From Streptosporangium carneum (GTDB lineage Bacteria; Actinomycetota; Actinomycetes; Streptosporangiales; Streptosporangiaceae), in the NCBI RefSeq assembly GCF_027922005.1, contig NZ_BSEV01000005.1:310001-374000 (forward strand): a stretch of 64,000 nt of DNA, read 5' to 3'. The position numbers and the translations under genes are program-made. The notes beneath the pieces are model-generated. The model saw nothing but the letters and a program-made list of their open reading frames with translations. It ran no database searches and had not been told where the DNA came from. Of this stretch, positions 37,301 through 44,151 are shown in pieces. How positions within the stretch are numbered: position 1 is the first letter of the stretch; each line of letters opens with the position of its first letter.

Positions 37301-39242
37301 TGACGGCGTTGGAGCCGTCCAGGCCAAGTACGGCCGGGATCCGTTCGGCGGCCTGCTCGGCCTGCAGGAGAACGGAACCACCGCACTCGGCGTGATGAGC
37401 GACCTGCATGGCGACGTCGTGGGGACCTTCTCCGGAACCGCGCTGGTCGACTCGACCGCCTACGACCCCTTCGGCCAGATCACTCACCAGACCGGCACCC
37501 AACGATCCCTCGGCTACCAGGGCGAGTACACCGACCCGGACACCGGCAAGGTCAACATGCACGCCCGCTGGTACCAGCCAGGCACCGGGAACTTCGCCTC
37601 CCGGGACGACTGGACTCTCAAACCCGATCCGTCAATCCAGGCCAACCGCTACGGATACGCCAACGGCAGCCCGCTGGTCTACACCGACCCCAGCGGACAC
37701 AATCCTTTCTGCGACTGGCCGTGGCACCCTGCCTGTCCAATGGATTCAACAGCGGACGACGATGTCGCCAAGGGACCTTGCAAAAGCAATATGGACCCGC
37801 GTCCGCAGTGCGACGGTAACGAGCTGAAGGGGAGCACCGGCAGCGCCCCTACCGGCAAAAATGGTGCGAAAGGGACCGGCAACGGCGAAACCACCAACAA
37901 AAACGGCGCCAAGGGAACGGTCGGGACCGCTCCGACGGGAAAAAAGAACCCCTGTCACAACTGTGGCAATTCTGGCCCCAAGAATCCAGGGCCGAAGAAG
38001 CCGGGGCCGAAGAAGCCGGGACCTGAGAAGCCCGGACCATACAGGCCGGACGTTGACCCGAACAGCAAAACATTCAAGGACGACCCGAACAACGCGACGA
38101 GGGATCGCGGCCCCGGAGCAGACCGGACTGCGCGAGACTGGAATGACATCCTATGCACTTATGGGCCGTGCACGGGGAGCCATACCGGTCACCGCGGTAT
38201 TGACATCATCGACGATGGCGGCGGTGAATGGGATCGCTTCTGTGCGGTGTGCCTGGTCGGGGTCATCGTCCCTGTGATAACGGAAATCGGAAGCGTTCCC
38301 GTTGGCGTTGTCTCTGTCATCGCAGGACCCGTCGGCGTCATATTGGACCTCCCGACACCTCCAGAGCCCCCACTCAACTCTCCTGATCCCCCGACGTCTT
38401 CGAAGTGCCCGCCTGCAGGCAACAGTTTCGTCCCCGGAACCCGCGTGCTGATGGCCGACGGAACACGAAAGCCGATCGAGGAGGTCAGGGTCGGAGATCA
38501 GGTGATCGCCGCCGACCCGGAGTCGGGGCAGGTCGCTGCGAAACCGGTCACTCACCTGATCGTCGGTGACGGTGAGAAGCACCTGATCCGTGTCGTCGTG
38601 GGGCCCATCGACGGATCGACCGGGAAAATCGGCGATGTGGCCGCCACGGACGGACATCCGTTCTGGGTGGTCAACCTCCACCGATGGGTCACGGCGAGCG
38701 AACTCCTGCCGGGCATGGTCCTGCGGACCGGCGCCGGCACCTACGTTCAGATCACCGCGCTGAAGAAGTGGACCGCTCACCAGCGTGTCTACAACCTGAC
38801 GGTCGACGGCATCCACACCTACCATGTCGCCGCCGGCGGCCAGACGGTTCTCGTCCACAACGCGAATCCGTGCGAAGAGGGCTGGACGCCCGACGAGAAC
38901 TACTCGCCGAAGGAAATCGCGGATCGAAGGGCCGAGGCCGAGAAATTCTACAAGGTGCCTCAGGATATTCACGATATCGTGAAGAAAATCCTCGATGATC
39001 CAAACTATAGGCAGCGGGTGACCGGCCCCGCCAATAATCGTCAGCCTGACTTCTATCGGGGAGGTAATTCCCGTGCTGGTAGGAGGTGGACGGACTCGAA
39101 GATTTATGACAACGGTAATTCGCAGAGTCAGGCCCGAGTTCTCGTCGATCGGGAAGGAAATATAGCGTATATCGGACGAACGAAAGACGGTGTCCACAAC
39201 TATGACCAGGTAATTCCCTACCCGTGGGCAAAAGTGCGGTGA
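31305..39242 (+). CDS. Secreted Rhs-family polymorphic toxin with LamG and Hint domains
   Basis: 2645 residues. Signal peptide (VRWVFLLTLAILPGLVQISA); chitin-binding-type small domain (about 99-152, YNSVTLYEAGAVVAYSGHVW); Ig-like segment; Rhs entry module (SIVRSYNSLDPRRDGLFGAG); LamG jelly roll (about 496-720); long YD-repeat cage (to about 2090); Rhs core end (LGYQGEYTDPDTGKVNMHAR, then RYGYANGSPLVYTDPSGH); Lys/Pro/Gly linker with GPKKPGP repeats; hydrophobic segment; Hint autoprocessing domain (about 2368-2521, ending TVLVHNA); then a C-terminal domain of about 124 residues. Hint would cleave off that toxin tip. The tip (TDSKIYDN, REGNIAYIGRTKDGVHNYDQ) fits no family I can name. A candidate immunity gene follows. 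Confidence 0.92.
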   Translation: MRRTLSWPNSVRWVFLLTLAILPGLVQISALPAPAATGKVLSAQPPDTPDQLSRTAAGLPSLVSEKATATSVKVSASLTRKFSRPKGALPVEVRTLTFTDYCSAYPAYNSVTLYEAGAVVAYSGHVWTARVQSVGQTPGGGFGGYWIDGGVCPPPPDPDPTGQPPSVTQLFPTDQLLVDSRTPLLTAEGHSNDDDYPVQFTFKICDNENMTGSGCQSSGELAEDVMVWRVPASHKLAWSKQYWWTVKVKDAHSGATTTSGKWTFTTGVRQPAITSQLAARGVNGQEFQQLAGNYTTTATDASVTSAGPPLSIVRSYNSLDPRRDGLFGAGWSTRFDMKVLPETGGVVDTLLVTYPDGQQVRFAANGDGTFQPPPGMYATLGEVSGGGWRLMDKSSTIYLFDAQGRLTKISDAHNRALELERATDGKLTKVSAPGGRYLTFAWTGGHVTSVSTPPVDGAALTWTYTYVGDQLTGVCAPVAAPNCTAIEYGTGSLYRSSVLNSGPLGYWRLNETTGTEAADSGNGAGVAHYSDATLGQPGALSGTADKAASFNGEASLSLPTDDLNRLRGTASFETWFKTGGSGIVMQLGSFLDGWTYREQGMLYVGTDGKLRGQLRTRQGATPIAPITSAAAVNNNAWHHVVLTLTETEQRMYLDGQQVGVLTGAPSTDRVDSATVAAGEIIGTWPAVPTSKALPYTGQIDEVALYDHPLTLQEAQAHYAARTSAPYELTKLTQPSGRVWAVNTYDAATDRLKTHTDQNGGLWKIGTRVYDANTGLATFTVTDPKNESLKYVHDAWRGYRLVSRTDQLLKVTSYRYDTGGFLTKTTDPNNNTVEQVNDARGNVTAVKTCRAAGNCQTAYHSYYRNSADEFDPRNDQVTATRDARSSGATDNTYATVSEYTAHGELAKQTTPATSDFPTGRSDIFTYTDGTESAVGGGTTPAGLPKSSKNAKNEETTYRYTAAGDLAEQTSPSGLVIEFTHDAVGQVISRKEISQAHPAGVITTFTYDGVGRLLARTGAGVKNEVTDVTHTAKVTFTYDADGNRLTESLADLTGGDPVRTITYAYDTHGRVETVTDPENGVTRSAWDETGAQVSATDPMGTVTTFGYSKRGEPITTTLKNWTGSPLNPSPAQDVVLESNAYDPGGRLDSRVDAMGRKTSYTYFTDNRLSQVIADDVRLNGFTTPTDVVLTDNTYDAAGNLTRQIAGGGKTTIDYAYDAASRKTSSTLDPATLKRKTAYVYDAADNVTRETFTGAGTTRTETTDYVHNALGEVTRQTVENGTDDLVSTWTYDDRGLLTSATDPRGNASGATAADFTITMRYDMAGQLVESKSPQVKIEKSGTAAVDGRPTMRYGYNSEGLRTQSVDAEGRVITSAFDKAGRLVSSSSPSYSPPGGTAVIPEISYGYDAAGRLTTATDERGYATTTQYDALGNPVRVTDPGASGPAGVWVSEFDLLGETLATVDPTGARSEATYDDLGRKITQTQIERKPTTAVLTTTMTYDAASRLTKRVVPGNKTTSFKVNAVGEVTEITDPLLHSATADYDILGRATKATDPLGNASEAEYDLAGRKTAIKSRDSAGATVRTVNFGYDAVGNPTSTTSGEGHVIHREFDALSRLTSLIEPVTASKSITTTFGYDATGARTRLTDGRGNVTWTTYNTLGLAETIVEPATTAHPAVADRTWTTVYDVAGNPVANLQPGGVRIDRTFNPLGQMLKQTGTGASVATPERTYTYDLAGRTTAIGDYTLEYNDRSLLTKLSKATAPVATYAYDNRGNPTQRVDPTGTATFTWDDASQLKTASDPVAGRTWTYDYDHAGRLTSQTSSGTANSQTYTYDAVNRPTSHTLKNGSGTELAKIVYGWDKDDNLTTKTTTGTAGAGTNAYGYDRSGRLTSWTAPGGATTDYEWDDAGNRTKAGSKTFAYDERNRLLSGDGVDYTYTPRGTVATETKNGVTKNLAFDAFDRLISDGDATYGYDALDRLTSRTKGTDQRRYVYSGLENDIAVITDGVGAVQAKYGRDPFGGLLGLQENGTTALGVMSDLHGDVVGTFSGTALVDSTAYDPFGQITHQTGTQRSLGYQGEYTDPDTGKVNMHARWYQPGTGNFASRDDWTLKPDPSIQANRYGYANGSPLVYTDPSGHNPFCDWPWHPACPMDSTADDDVAKGPCKSNMDPRPQCDGNELKGSTGSAPTGKNGAKGTGNGETTNKNGAKGTVGTAPTGKKNPCHNCGNSGPKNPGPKKPGPKKPGPEKPGPYRPDVDPNSKTFKDDPNNATRDRGPGADRTARDWNDILCTYGPCTGSHTGHRGIDIIDDGGGEWDRFCAVCLVGVIVPVITEIGSVPVGVVSVIAGPVGVILDLPTPPEPPLNSPDPPTSSKCPPAGNSFVPGTRVLMADGTRKPIEEVRVGDQVIAADPESGQVAAKPVTHLIVGDGEKHLIRVVVGPIDGSTGKIGDVAATDGHPFWVVNLHRWVTASELLPGMVLRTGAGTYVQITALKKWTAHQRVYNLTVDGIHTYHVAAGGQTVLVHNANPCEEGWTPDENYSPKEIADRRAEAEKFYKVPQDIHDIVKKILDDPNYRQRVTGPANNRQPDFYRGGNSRAGRRWTDSKIYDNGNSQSQARVLVDREGNIAYIGRTKDGVHNYDQVIPYPWAKVR

Positions 39243-39269
39243 TATAGTTACCGGGTGGTGAAGTTCTCT

Positions 39270-39310
39270 GGAGTGACGCAGGTGAAAGGGTATTTTTCCT
39301 GCGTCACTCC
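39270..39310 (+). terminator. Hairpin between toxin and immunity genes
   Basis: Perfect 13-bp inverted repeat (GGAGTGACGCAGG at 39270-39282 with CCTGCGTCACTCC at 39298-39310), extendable by three outer pairs including a G-U. The 15-nt loop is AT-rich. It starts 28 bp after the toxin stop and ends 37 bp before the immunity ATG. No T-run follows, so it may be a terminator, an attenuator or an mRNA stabiliser. Confidence 0.65.
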
Positions 39311-39346
39311 GGAAGCATTGAAAGTTTCGGTCGTCAGGGGTGCGAT

Positions 39347-39937
39347 ATGAAAGAAAGTGTTATCGAAGCCTCGTTGGCTGAGGCGGGATTGATTTTCATG
39401 GGCATGGTTGCCATCTCTGATCCGCTCATTCCGCCGGATCTTGCGACCCGCGCCAGCAGTTGTTTCTCGGAGGAGCTGACTCTTGCTGAGTCGGTGTATC
39501 TGGACGACCCCCTCCTGCTGGAGAAGGCGAATCGTGAATGGTATCGGATGTCTCGGGAAGGCGGGCTGTTCGGGGAGGGGGAGAGGAAGTTTCTGGTGGC
39601 CGTTAACTGTGCTGACGGCGACTCGCCCCAGATTTGGTGGTGGGCGAAAGCCGAACTGTCGGATCCGTGGGACATCATGGGTGCTGGAGCGGCCTCGGGT
39701 GCTCTCGGTGCTGCTCACTCTTACCCGGGGTTCGTCATGCTCTCTCTCGATGGAGATGTGATTGTTCGAGGAGACAGGGGCGAGGTGTCCATAGACCTGA
39801 CTGTGGTGCGCGAACCTCATCGTCTCCCGATTTTTCTACGGCACGGTGAATGGTTGGCCGCGTGGCCTGATACTGATGAGTTCACGCGTGCCGCGCTCAA
39901 GCGATGGCTGGAAAAAGCCAGAAGTCGGGAGCTCTGA
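39347..39937 (+). CDS. Candidate immunity protein for the Rhs toxin
   Basis: 196 residues, soluble and acidic, no signal peptide, so it would act in the cytoplasm. It begins at ATG 39347 with AGGGG 7 nt upstream, 105 bp after the toxin gene on the same strand. I recognise no immunity family: visible features are a Trp-rich strand QIWWWAKAELSDPW, the small-residue loop GAGAASGALGAAH and a C-terminal helix AALKRWLEKARSREL. Position directly after a polymorphic toxin is the main evidence for its role. Base composition is lower in GC than the housekeeping genes, as expected of an exchangeable toxin/immunity pair. A hairpin follows. Confidence 0.72.
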   Translation: MKESVIEASLAEAGLIFMGMVAISDPLIPPDLATRASSCFSEELTLAESVYLDDPLLLEKANREWYRMSREGGLFGEGERKFLVAVNCADGDSPQIWWWAKAELSDPWDIMGAGAASGALGAAHSYPGFVMLSLDGDVIVRGDRGEVSIDLTVVREPHRLPIFLRHGEWLAAWPDTDEFTRAALKRWLEKARSREL

Positions 39938-39970
39938 AGAGAGAAGGCGTCCGACCTCTGCCGAGATAGA

Positions 39971-39995
39971 GGTGAACTCACTATAAGAGTTCGCC
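39971..39995 (+). terminator. Hairpin after the candidate immunity gene
   Basis: 9-bp stem (GGTGAACTC with GAGTTCGCC, one G-U pair) and 7-nt loop, 34 bp after the immunity gene stop and 10 bp before the right direct repeat. Likely terminator of the module. Confidence 0.55.
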
Positions 39996-40005
39996 GTGTC
40001 ACCCG

Positions 40006-40030
40006 ATGCTCAACATACTCTGTAAAGGCG
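40006..40030 (+). repeat. Right direct repeat flanking the Rhs module
   Basis: 25-bp element beginning ATGCTCAACATACTC, matching the left element at 30731-30755 at 22 of 25 positions and in the same orientation. The two are 9.3 kb apart. They could be attachment or recombination remnants, or conserved regulatory sequence. Confidence 0.65.
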
Positions 40031-40150
40031 AGGTGTCACCGATCGCCACGGATCAGCGTTGTCTCTTCGAAGCCGCAACCGCGTCACGGCTCGTAGCAAG
40101 CCGTTCATAGATCACATGTGCAACGAAGACGTGTTCGGCCACCACGTAGA

Positions 40151-40194
40151 AGCCGCGTCATGCGGATGCGGACAAGAGTTTCCGTATGACGCGG
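40151..40194. terminator. Strong hairpin between the Rhs module and the alpha/beta hydrolase gene
   Basis: 15-bp stem with one G-U pair (arms 40151-40165 and 40180-40194, GCCGCGTCAT pairing with ATGACGCGGC at the base) and a 14-nt loop. It lies 13 bp after the stop of the minus-strand hydrolase gene, so it probably terminates that operon. The rest of 40031-40207 shows no supportable gene. Confidence 0.6.
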
Positions 40195-40207
40195 CGGTGT
40201 TCCGGTG

Positions 40208-41218
40208 TCATCCAGGCCAAGGACCCCTAGAGCGGATGGGGCAGTTCTTCGGGGGAGACGGTGCCGTGGTCGTCCCATGGAAGAACTCGGTGACGATCAG
40301 GGCGAGGGCGGCCGGGGTGAAACGGTGGGTCTGGCCCTCCAGCGTTCGGCGGCGGGCGTTGGGCAGGACGTCGGTGAGGGCCTGGACGGCGTTGCGTTGC
40401 CAGGCGGGGCTCTCGCCGCCGTCCATGACCAGGGTGGGGGCGGTGACGGAGGCGAAGCGCGCGAGCGCCGAGGGGGTTCCGCGCTGGGTGTCGCCCATGA
40501 TCTGCCCGTCGTAGGCGATCGTGTGCACGACGCCTTCCAGCGCGGGCCACATGGGGTCGTCGCGGATCCCGGCGGCGGCCTCGGCGGGCAGGCCCACCGC
40601 GACGGTCATGAACATCGCGAACGCCTCGGCGCGCCGTCCCCGTGCCACGAGCTCGTCGAACCGCTCGAGGAAGTCGCCGGGCATCGGCGGCCTGCCGTCG
40701 TCGACGACGAACGGCGGTTCGTAACAGGCGAGCCGGGTGATCGCCAGTCCCCGCACCGCCGCCTCCAGGGCGAGGACCGCGCCGGACGACTCGCCGAGGA
40801 CGAAGGCGCTTCCGCCCGCCATGCCGATCAGCGCGTCGAGGTCCTCGATCTCCCGCTCGACCGCGTACGGCGCGGCGTCCCCGCTCTCACCGCGACCGCG
40901 ACGGTCATAGGTGATCACCGTGAAGTACGGTGCCAGCAGCGCCGCCAGCTCGGCCCCGGCCTCGTCGATCGCGCGGTACACGGTCGCGCCGCCGACGCAG
41001 ATCAGCGGCGGCCCGTCGCCGACCCGGTCGAAGGCGATGAGCGTCCCGTCGCCCGACCGGACGGTGCCCGCCGCGCTTCCCACAGCCTCGCTCTCTGCCC
41101 GGTTTCCCGCAGGGACGGTGCCCGCCGGGACGGAGTTCTCCGCAGGGACGGTGCTCGCCGTACTCACGGTTGAGGTCGTCGACGGGGCGTCCGCCGTGCT
41201 TTTCGTGGAGTTCGTCAT
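40208..41218 (-). CDS. Alpha/beta hydrolase
   Basis: 336 residues. The first 55 are a Ser/Thr/Ala/Pro/Val-rich low-complexity extension with repeats of the TVPAENSVPAGTVPAGN kind, then an alpha/beta-hydrolase fold: GDGPPLICVGGATVYR (oxyanion region), YDRRGRGESG, nucleophile elbow GESSGAVL and a late histidine in GQTHRFTPAAL. The substrate is unknown. GAGGG lies 7 nt before the ATG. It follows the SDR gene by 9 bp and is the last gene of a sigma factor-SDR-hydrolase run. The C-terminal 20 residues (PPKNCPIRSRGPWPG) look non-conserved. Confidence 0.82.
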   Translation of the reverse strand: MTNSTKSTADAPSTTSTVSTASTVPAENSVPAGTVPAGNRAESEAVGSAAGTVRSGDGTLIAFDRVGDGPPLICVGGATVYRAIDEAGAELAALLAPYFTVITYDRRGRGESGDAAPYAVEREIEDLDALIGMAGGSAFVLGESSGAVLALEAAVRGLAITRLACYEPPFVVDDGRPPMPGDFLERFDELVARGRRAEAFAMFMTVAVGLPAEAAAGIRDDPMWPALEGVVHTIAYDGQIMGDTQRGTPSALARFASVTAPTLVMDGGESPAWQRNAVQALTDVLPNARRRTLEGQTHRFTPAALALIVTEFFHGTTTAPSPPKNCPIRSRGPWPG

Positions 41219-41227
41219 CGTCGTCCC

Positions 41228-41989
41228 TCAGTCCAGGACCGCGCCGCAGGAGATGTTGACGGCCGCGCCGGTGATCGTGCGGGCCAGGTCGGAGGCGGCG
41301 AAGACGGCCGCGTCGCCGACGTCCTCCAGGGTCGCCGCCCGGCCCAGCAGGGTGTGGCCGACGATGTCGCGCTCGATGGCCTCGCGCTGATCGAAACCGG
41401 CGGGGATGCTCTCCGGCACGCCGCTGGTCCGCAGGGTGACGACGCGGACGCCGTGTCGTCCCAGCTCCGAGGCGAGCTGGCGGCGCATGGACTCGACGGC
41501 GTCGAACGCGGTCAGCAGGCCTCCCAGGTCGTAGCGGCGGGAGGCGGTCGGGTCGCCCGCGCCGCCGAACGCCAGGATCACCCCCGACCGCTGCCGGACC
41601 ATGTGGCGGGCGGCGGCGCGTGAGGTGAGGAACTTCGAGGTCACGGCGGTCACGACCGGACTCAGGTAGTCCTCCAGCGACATCTCGATCATCGGTGTGC
41701 CCTGCACGTCTCCGTCGGAGATCACGTTGACCGACACGTCGAGGCTTCCCGCCTCGGCGGCGACGGCGTCCGCGTGCTCGTCGACGGAGCGTTCGTCCAG
41801 CGCGTCGACCCGGGCCGTCTCCGCCAGGCCTCCGGCGGCGCGGACCTGGTCGGCGACCCGTTCCAGGGTGGACAGGGTGCGTCCGGCGAGGAAGACCCGC
41901 GCCCCCTCACGGGCGAAGGCGCGGGCGATCGCGCCGCCGACCGATCCGCCCCCGCCGTAGACGATCGCGTTCTTTCCTTCGAGCAACAT
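41228..41989 (-). CDS. Short-chain dehydrogenase/reductase, divergent active site
   Basis: 253 residues with a Rossmann fold: cofactor loop IVYGGGGSVGGAIARAF near residue 10, LAGRTLSTLERV, a VNVISDG segment where classical SDRs have NNAG, and the C-terminal SDR end LARTITGAAVNISCGAVLD. The canonical Y-x3-K is absent: the equivalent region is ASRRYDLGGLLTAFDAV with no lysine four residues after tyrosine. It may be catalytically altered, as in enoyl-reductase-like or regulatory SDRs. AGGAG precedes the ATG at 41989. It is 60 bp after the sigma factor gene and 9 bp before the hydrolase gene, so co-transcription is likely. Confidence 0.82.
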   Translation of the reverse strand: MLLEGKNAIVYGGGGSVGGAIARAFAREGARVFLAGRTLSTLERVADQVRAAGGLAETARVDALDERSVDEHADAVAAEAGSLDVSVNVISDGDVQGTPMIEMSLEDYLSPVVTAVTSKFLTSRAAARHMVRQRSGVILAFGGAGDPTASRRYDLGGLLTAFDAVESMRRQLASELGRHGVRVVTLRTSGVPESIPAGFDQREAIERDIVGHTLLGRAATLEDVGDAAVFAASDLARTITGAAVNISCGAVLD

Positions 41990-42049
41990 GGTTCTCTCCT
42001 GCGTGTGCACGGCTCTGTCAGCACGTACAACCCGCACGGGATCCGGAAC

Positions 42050-43111
42050 TCATCGCTCGAGGCCCGATTGCTCGCGGATCTCGCGAGGGAGCCCGAACGC
42101 GGTGAGGTCGGCCGTCAGGAAGGCGACGACCTCGGCGATCCTCGAGCCCCGCAGGACGAGCAGGTCGAGCCCGGCAGGGACGTAGGCCGCCCTGGCGTCG
42201 TCCCACATGTAGGTGCCGAAGGCGAGCTGTCCGTTGGCGTGGGCGGGCAGGAAGTGCCACCGCCGGGTCATCGGCCCCTCGGACAGGAAGGCCCTGATGC
42301 CCTCGTGCCCCTCGTACCAGGCGGTCAGCGGCGGCATGCTGTACCTGGCGTCGTCGGTCAGCATCGCCACGACGGCCTCCACGTCGCCGGTCTCCCACGC
42401 GGTGGCGTAGCGGTTCGCCAGCCTGCGGACCTCCTCCGCGCCCAGGGAGCCGAGGGCCGCCTGCTGGCTGTCGCCGGGGAGCCGCTCGTCGAGGGTCCTG
42501 CGTGCCCGCTGCAGCGCGCTGTTGACCGACGCGACCGTGGTCTCCAGGAGGTCGGCGACCTCGCGAGCGGAGAAGGCGAGGACCTCGCGCAGGATCAGGA
42601 CGGCCCGCTGGCGGGCCGGCAGGTGCTGGAGCGCGGCGACGAAGGCCAGCTCCACCCCCTCACGCGCCACATAGCGGGCCTCGGGGCCGAGGTCGGCCAG
42701 GCCGAGCCTCTCGTCGGGGTACGGCTCCAGCCAGGTGGTCTCGGCGAGCGGGGCGGCGCCCGGGCTGAGATCGGCGGGCAGCTCCCGGCGGGCCCGGCGC
42801 TCGATCAGCGTCAGGCACCGGTTGGTGGCGATGCGGTACAGCCAGGGCCGGATCGACCCGCGATCCTCGAACCGCTCCAGGCTCCGCCAGGTCCGCGCCA
42901 GGGTCTCCTGGACGGCGTCCTCGGCGTCGTGGAGCGAGCCGAGCATCCGGTAGCAGTGCGCCTGGAGCTCGGCACGGAACGGGCCGACCAGGCGCGCGAA
43001 GGCGTCGGGGTCGCCCGACCGCGCGGCCTCCAGCGCTTCTGTTTCGCGTGTGGAGCCACCCGCCCGCGCGGCCTCCAGCGCCCCTGCTTCGCGTGTGTCG
43101 TCCCTGAGCAT
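42050..43111 (-). CDS. ECF sigma factor with SnoaL-like C-terminal domain
   Basis: 353 residues. Sigma region 2 ([20 protein letters not shown] followed by [18 protein letters not shown], then [14 protein letters not shown]), region 4 ([20 protein letters not shown] then [20 protein letters not shown]), then a SnoaL/NTF2-like domain (about residues 215-345, [20 protein letters not shown]) that in this ECF class modulates activity in place of a classical anti-sigma factor. The N-terminus contains an in-frame 45-bp duplication (EAARAGG and EAARSGD copies). It opens a run with SDR and hydrolase genes, which may be targets. The start has no good ribosome-binding site, so it could be internal. Confidence 0.88.
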   Translation of the reverse strand: MLRDDTREAGALEAARAGGSTRETEALEAARSGDPDAFARLVGPFRAELQAHCYRMLGSLHDAEDAVQETLARTWRSLERFEDRGSIRPWLYRIATNRCLTLIERRARRELPADLSPGAAPLAETTWLEPYPDERLGLADLGPEARYVAREGVELAFVAALQHLPARQRAVLILREVLAFSAREVADLLETTVASVNSALQRARRTLDERLPGDSQQAALGSLGAEEVRRLANRYATAWETGDVEAVVAMLTDDARYSMPPLTAWYEGHEGIRAFLSEGPMTRRWHFLPAHANGQLAFGTYMWDDARAAYVPAGLDLLVLRGSRIAEVVAFLTADLTAFGLPREIREQSGLER

Positions 43112-43160
43112 CCGCGACCCCGTCCGTCTCGATGTCCTCCGGAAGGTCCCGACGAGGGGG

Positions 43161-44009
43161 TCAGTTGCCCAGGGGGATCTTCTCCTCCGGGGTGGGGGAG
43201 GGCTTCTTGGCGGGCTTCTCGGTCGCGCCGGGCTTGGAGGAGCACAGGGTCGAGCACCTGGGGGAGGCGCCGACCTGGTTCATCACGGTCCGCACCTCCT
43301 CGGCAGGGGAGAGCGTGCGGTTGCCGTCCATCCAGGCGTCGAGGTACTCCCACGGCTTGACCATGCCGCGCCGTACCCACCAGAGCGAGGGGTCGGTCTT
43401 CCAGGAGATCGCGAAGTAGAGGTTGCTGGCGGTCGAGCGGGCGTTGCCCGAGTTGCCGACCTGGCCGAGGACCTGGCCCGCGCTGACCCTGACCCCCGGC
43501 TTGATGCCCGGGGTGACCTTGTCCAGGTGGCCGCCGAGGTAGCGCACGCCGTCGTCGCCGACGACGGCGACGAAACGGCCCTCGCGGTCGGCGCCCCTGT
43601 CGGTCGAGGGCTTCCACTGGTTCTTGGTGTTGACCTCGTCGACCACCCCGCTCACGGGGGAGACGAACGGGCAGCCCTTGCCGGTCCAGATCGTGGTCTT
43701 CGGCAGCACGAGCAGCCTGCTCTCGTAGGTCACCTTGCAGTCCTTCACCGGGAAGGCGTAGGTGAACTTCGACAGCTTCGGCGGCGGCACCTGCACCGGG
43801 TCCTCGCCCTTCGGGCGGGTCACGCTCGCCTGGGGCATCGGGGTCGGCGTCGGAATCGTCGCCGTGACCGCCCCGGGGGCGGCGGCCGCCATCTCAGCGG
43901 CGGGGGGCAGGGTGCTGATGCCGGCGACCCCGCCGGGGGACGCGCAGGCCCCGGTGACGAGCAGCGCACCGGTCGCCACGGTCAGTCGTGCTATGTGCCC
44001 CGATCGCAT
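43161..44009 (-). CDS. Lipoprotein with degenerate M23 (LytM) peptidase domain
   Basis: 282 residues. Signal peptide with lipobox LVTGAC, Thr/Pro-rich linker, then an M23 fold: [62 protein letters not shown]. In active M23 enzymes zinc is held by HxxxD and HxH; here only the H of GGHLDKV remains, the LHFE histidine is tyrosine (LYFAI) and the first HxxxD is missing. It is therefore likely a non-catalytic amidase activator or wall-binding protein. ATG 44009 is preferred (GGTGGAG just upstream) over GTG 44018. The C-terminus is Lys/Pro-rich. Confidence 0.82.
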   Translation of the reverse strand: MRSGHIARLTVATGALLVTGACASPGGVAGISTLPPAAEMAAAAPGAVTATIPTPTPMPQASVTRPKGEDPVQVPPPKLSKFTYAFPVKDCKVTYESRLLVLPKTTIWTGKGCPFVSPVSGVVDEVNTKNQWKPSTDRGADREGRFVAVVGDDGVRYLGGHLDKVTPGIKPGVRVSAGQVLGQVGNSGNARSTASNLYFAISWKTDPSLWWVRRGMVKPWEYLDAWMDGNRTLSPAEEVRTVMNQVGASPRCSTLCSSKPGATEKPAKKPSPTPEEKIPLGN

Positions 44010-44139
44010 GATCTCCACCAGGGTAACGTTATCGAGAATCAGCCTTTACCTTTGTAACCGACCTCCCGATTGGTCATGGCCCGTTCGGAAAAGTCGGAGC
44101 TCCATCCTGCCGGACTCGGAGCTGTCGGGGGGGCAGCAC

Positions 44140-44145
44140 TAGACT
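44140..44145 (+). promoter_or_regulatory. -10 element of a probable leaderless dnaG transcript
   Basis: TAGACT ends 6 nt before the GTG of dnaG and no ribosome-binding site is present, so transcription probably starts at the start codon. No clear -35 was found. Confidence 0.5.
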
Positions 44146-44151
44146 CACGGC

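Noticed and set aside
38406-38868. Hint region considered as a protein-splicing intein
   Set aside because: It sits near the C-terminus before a toxin-like tip and ends in HNA without a proper C-extein interruption of a conserved protein, which fits a cleaving toxin-associated Hint domain.
40059-40514. Plus-strand frame after the Rhs module as an orphan immunity or toxin gene
   Set aside because: Most of it is antisense to the hydrolase gene and it spans a strong terminator-like hairpin; no ribosome-binding site.
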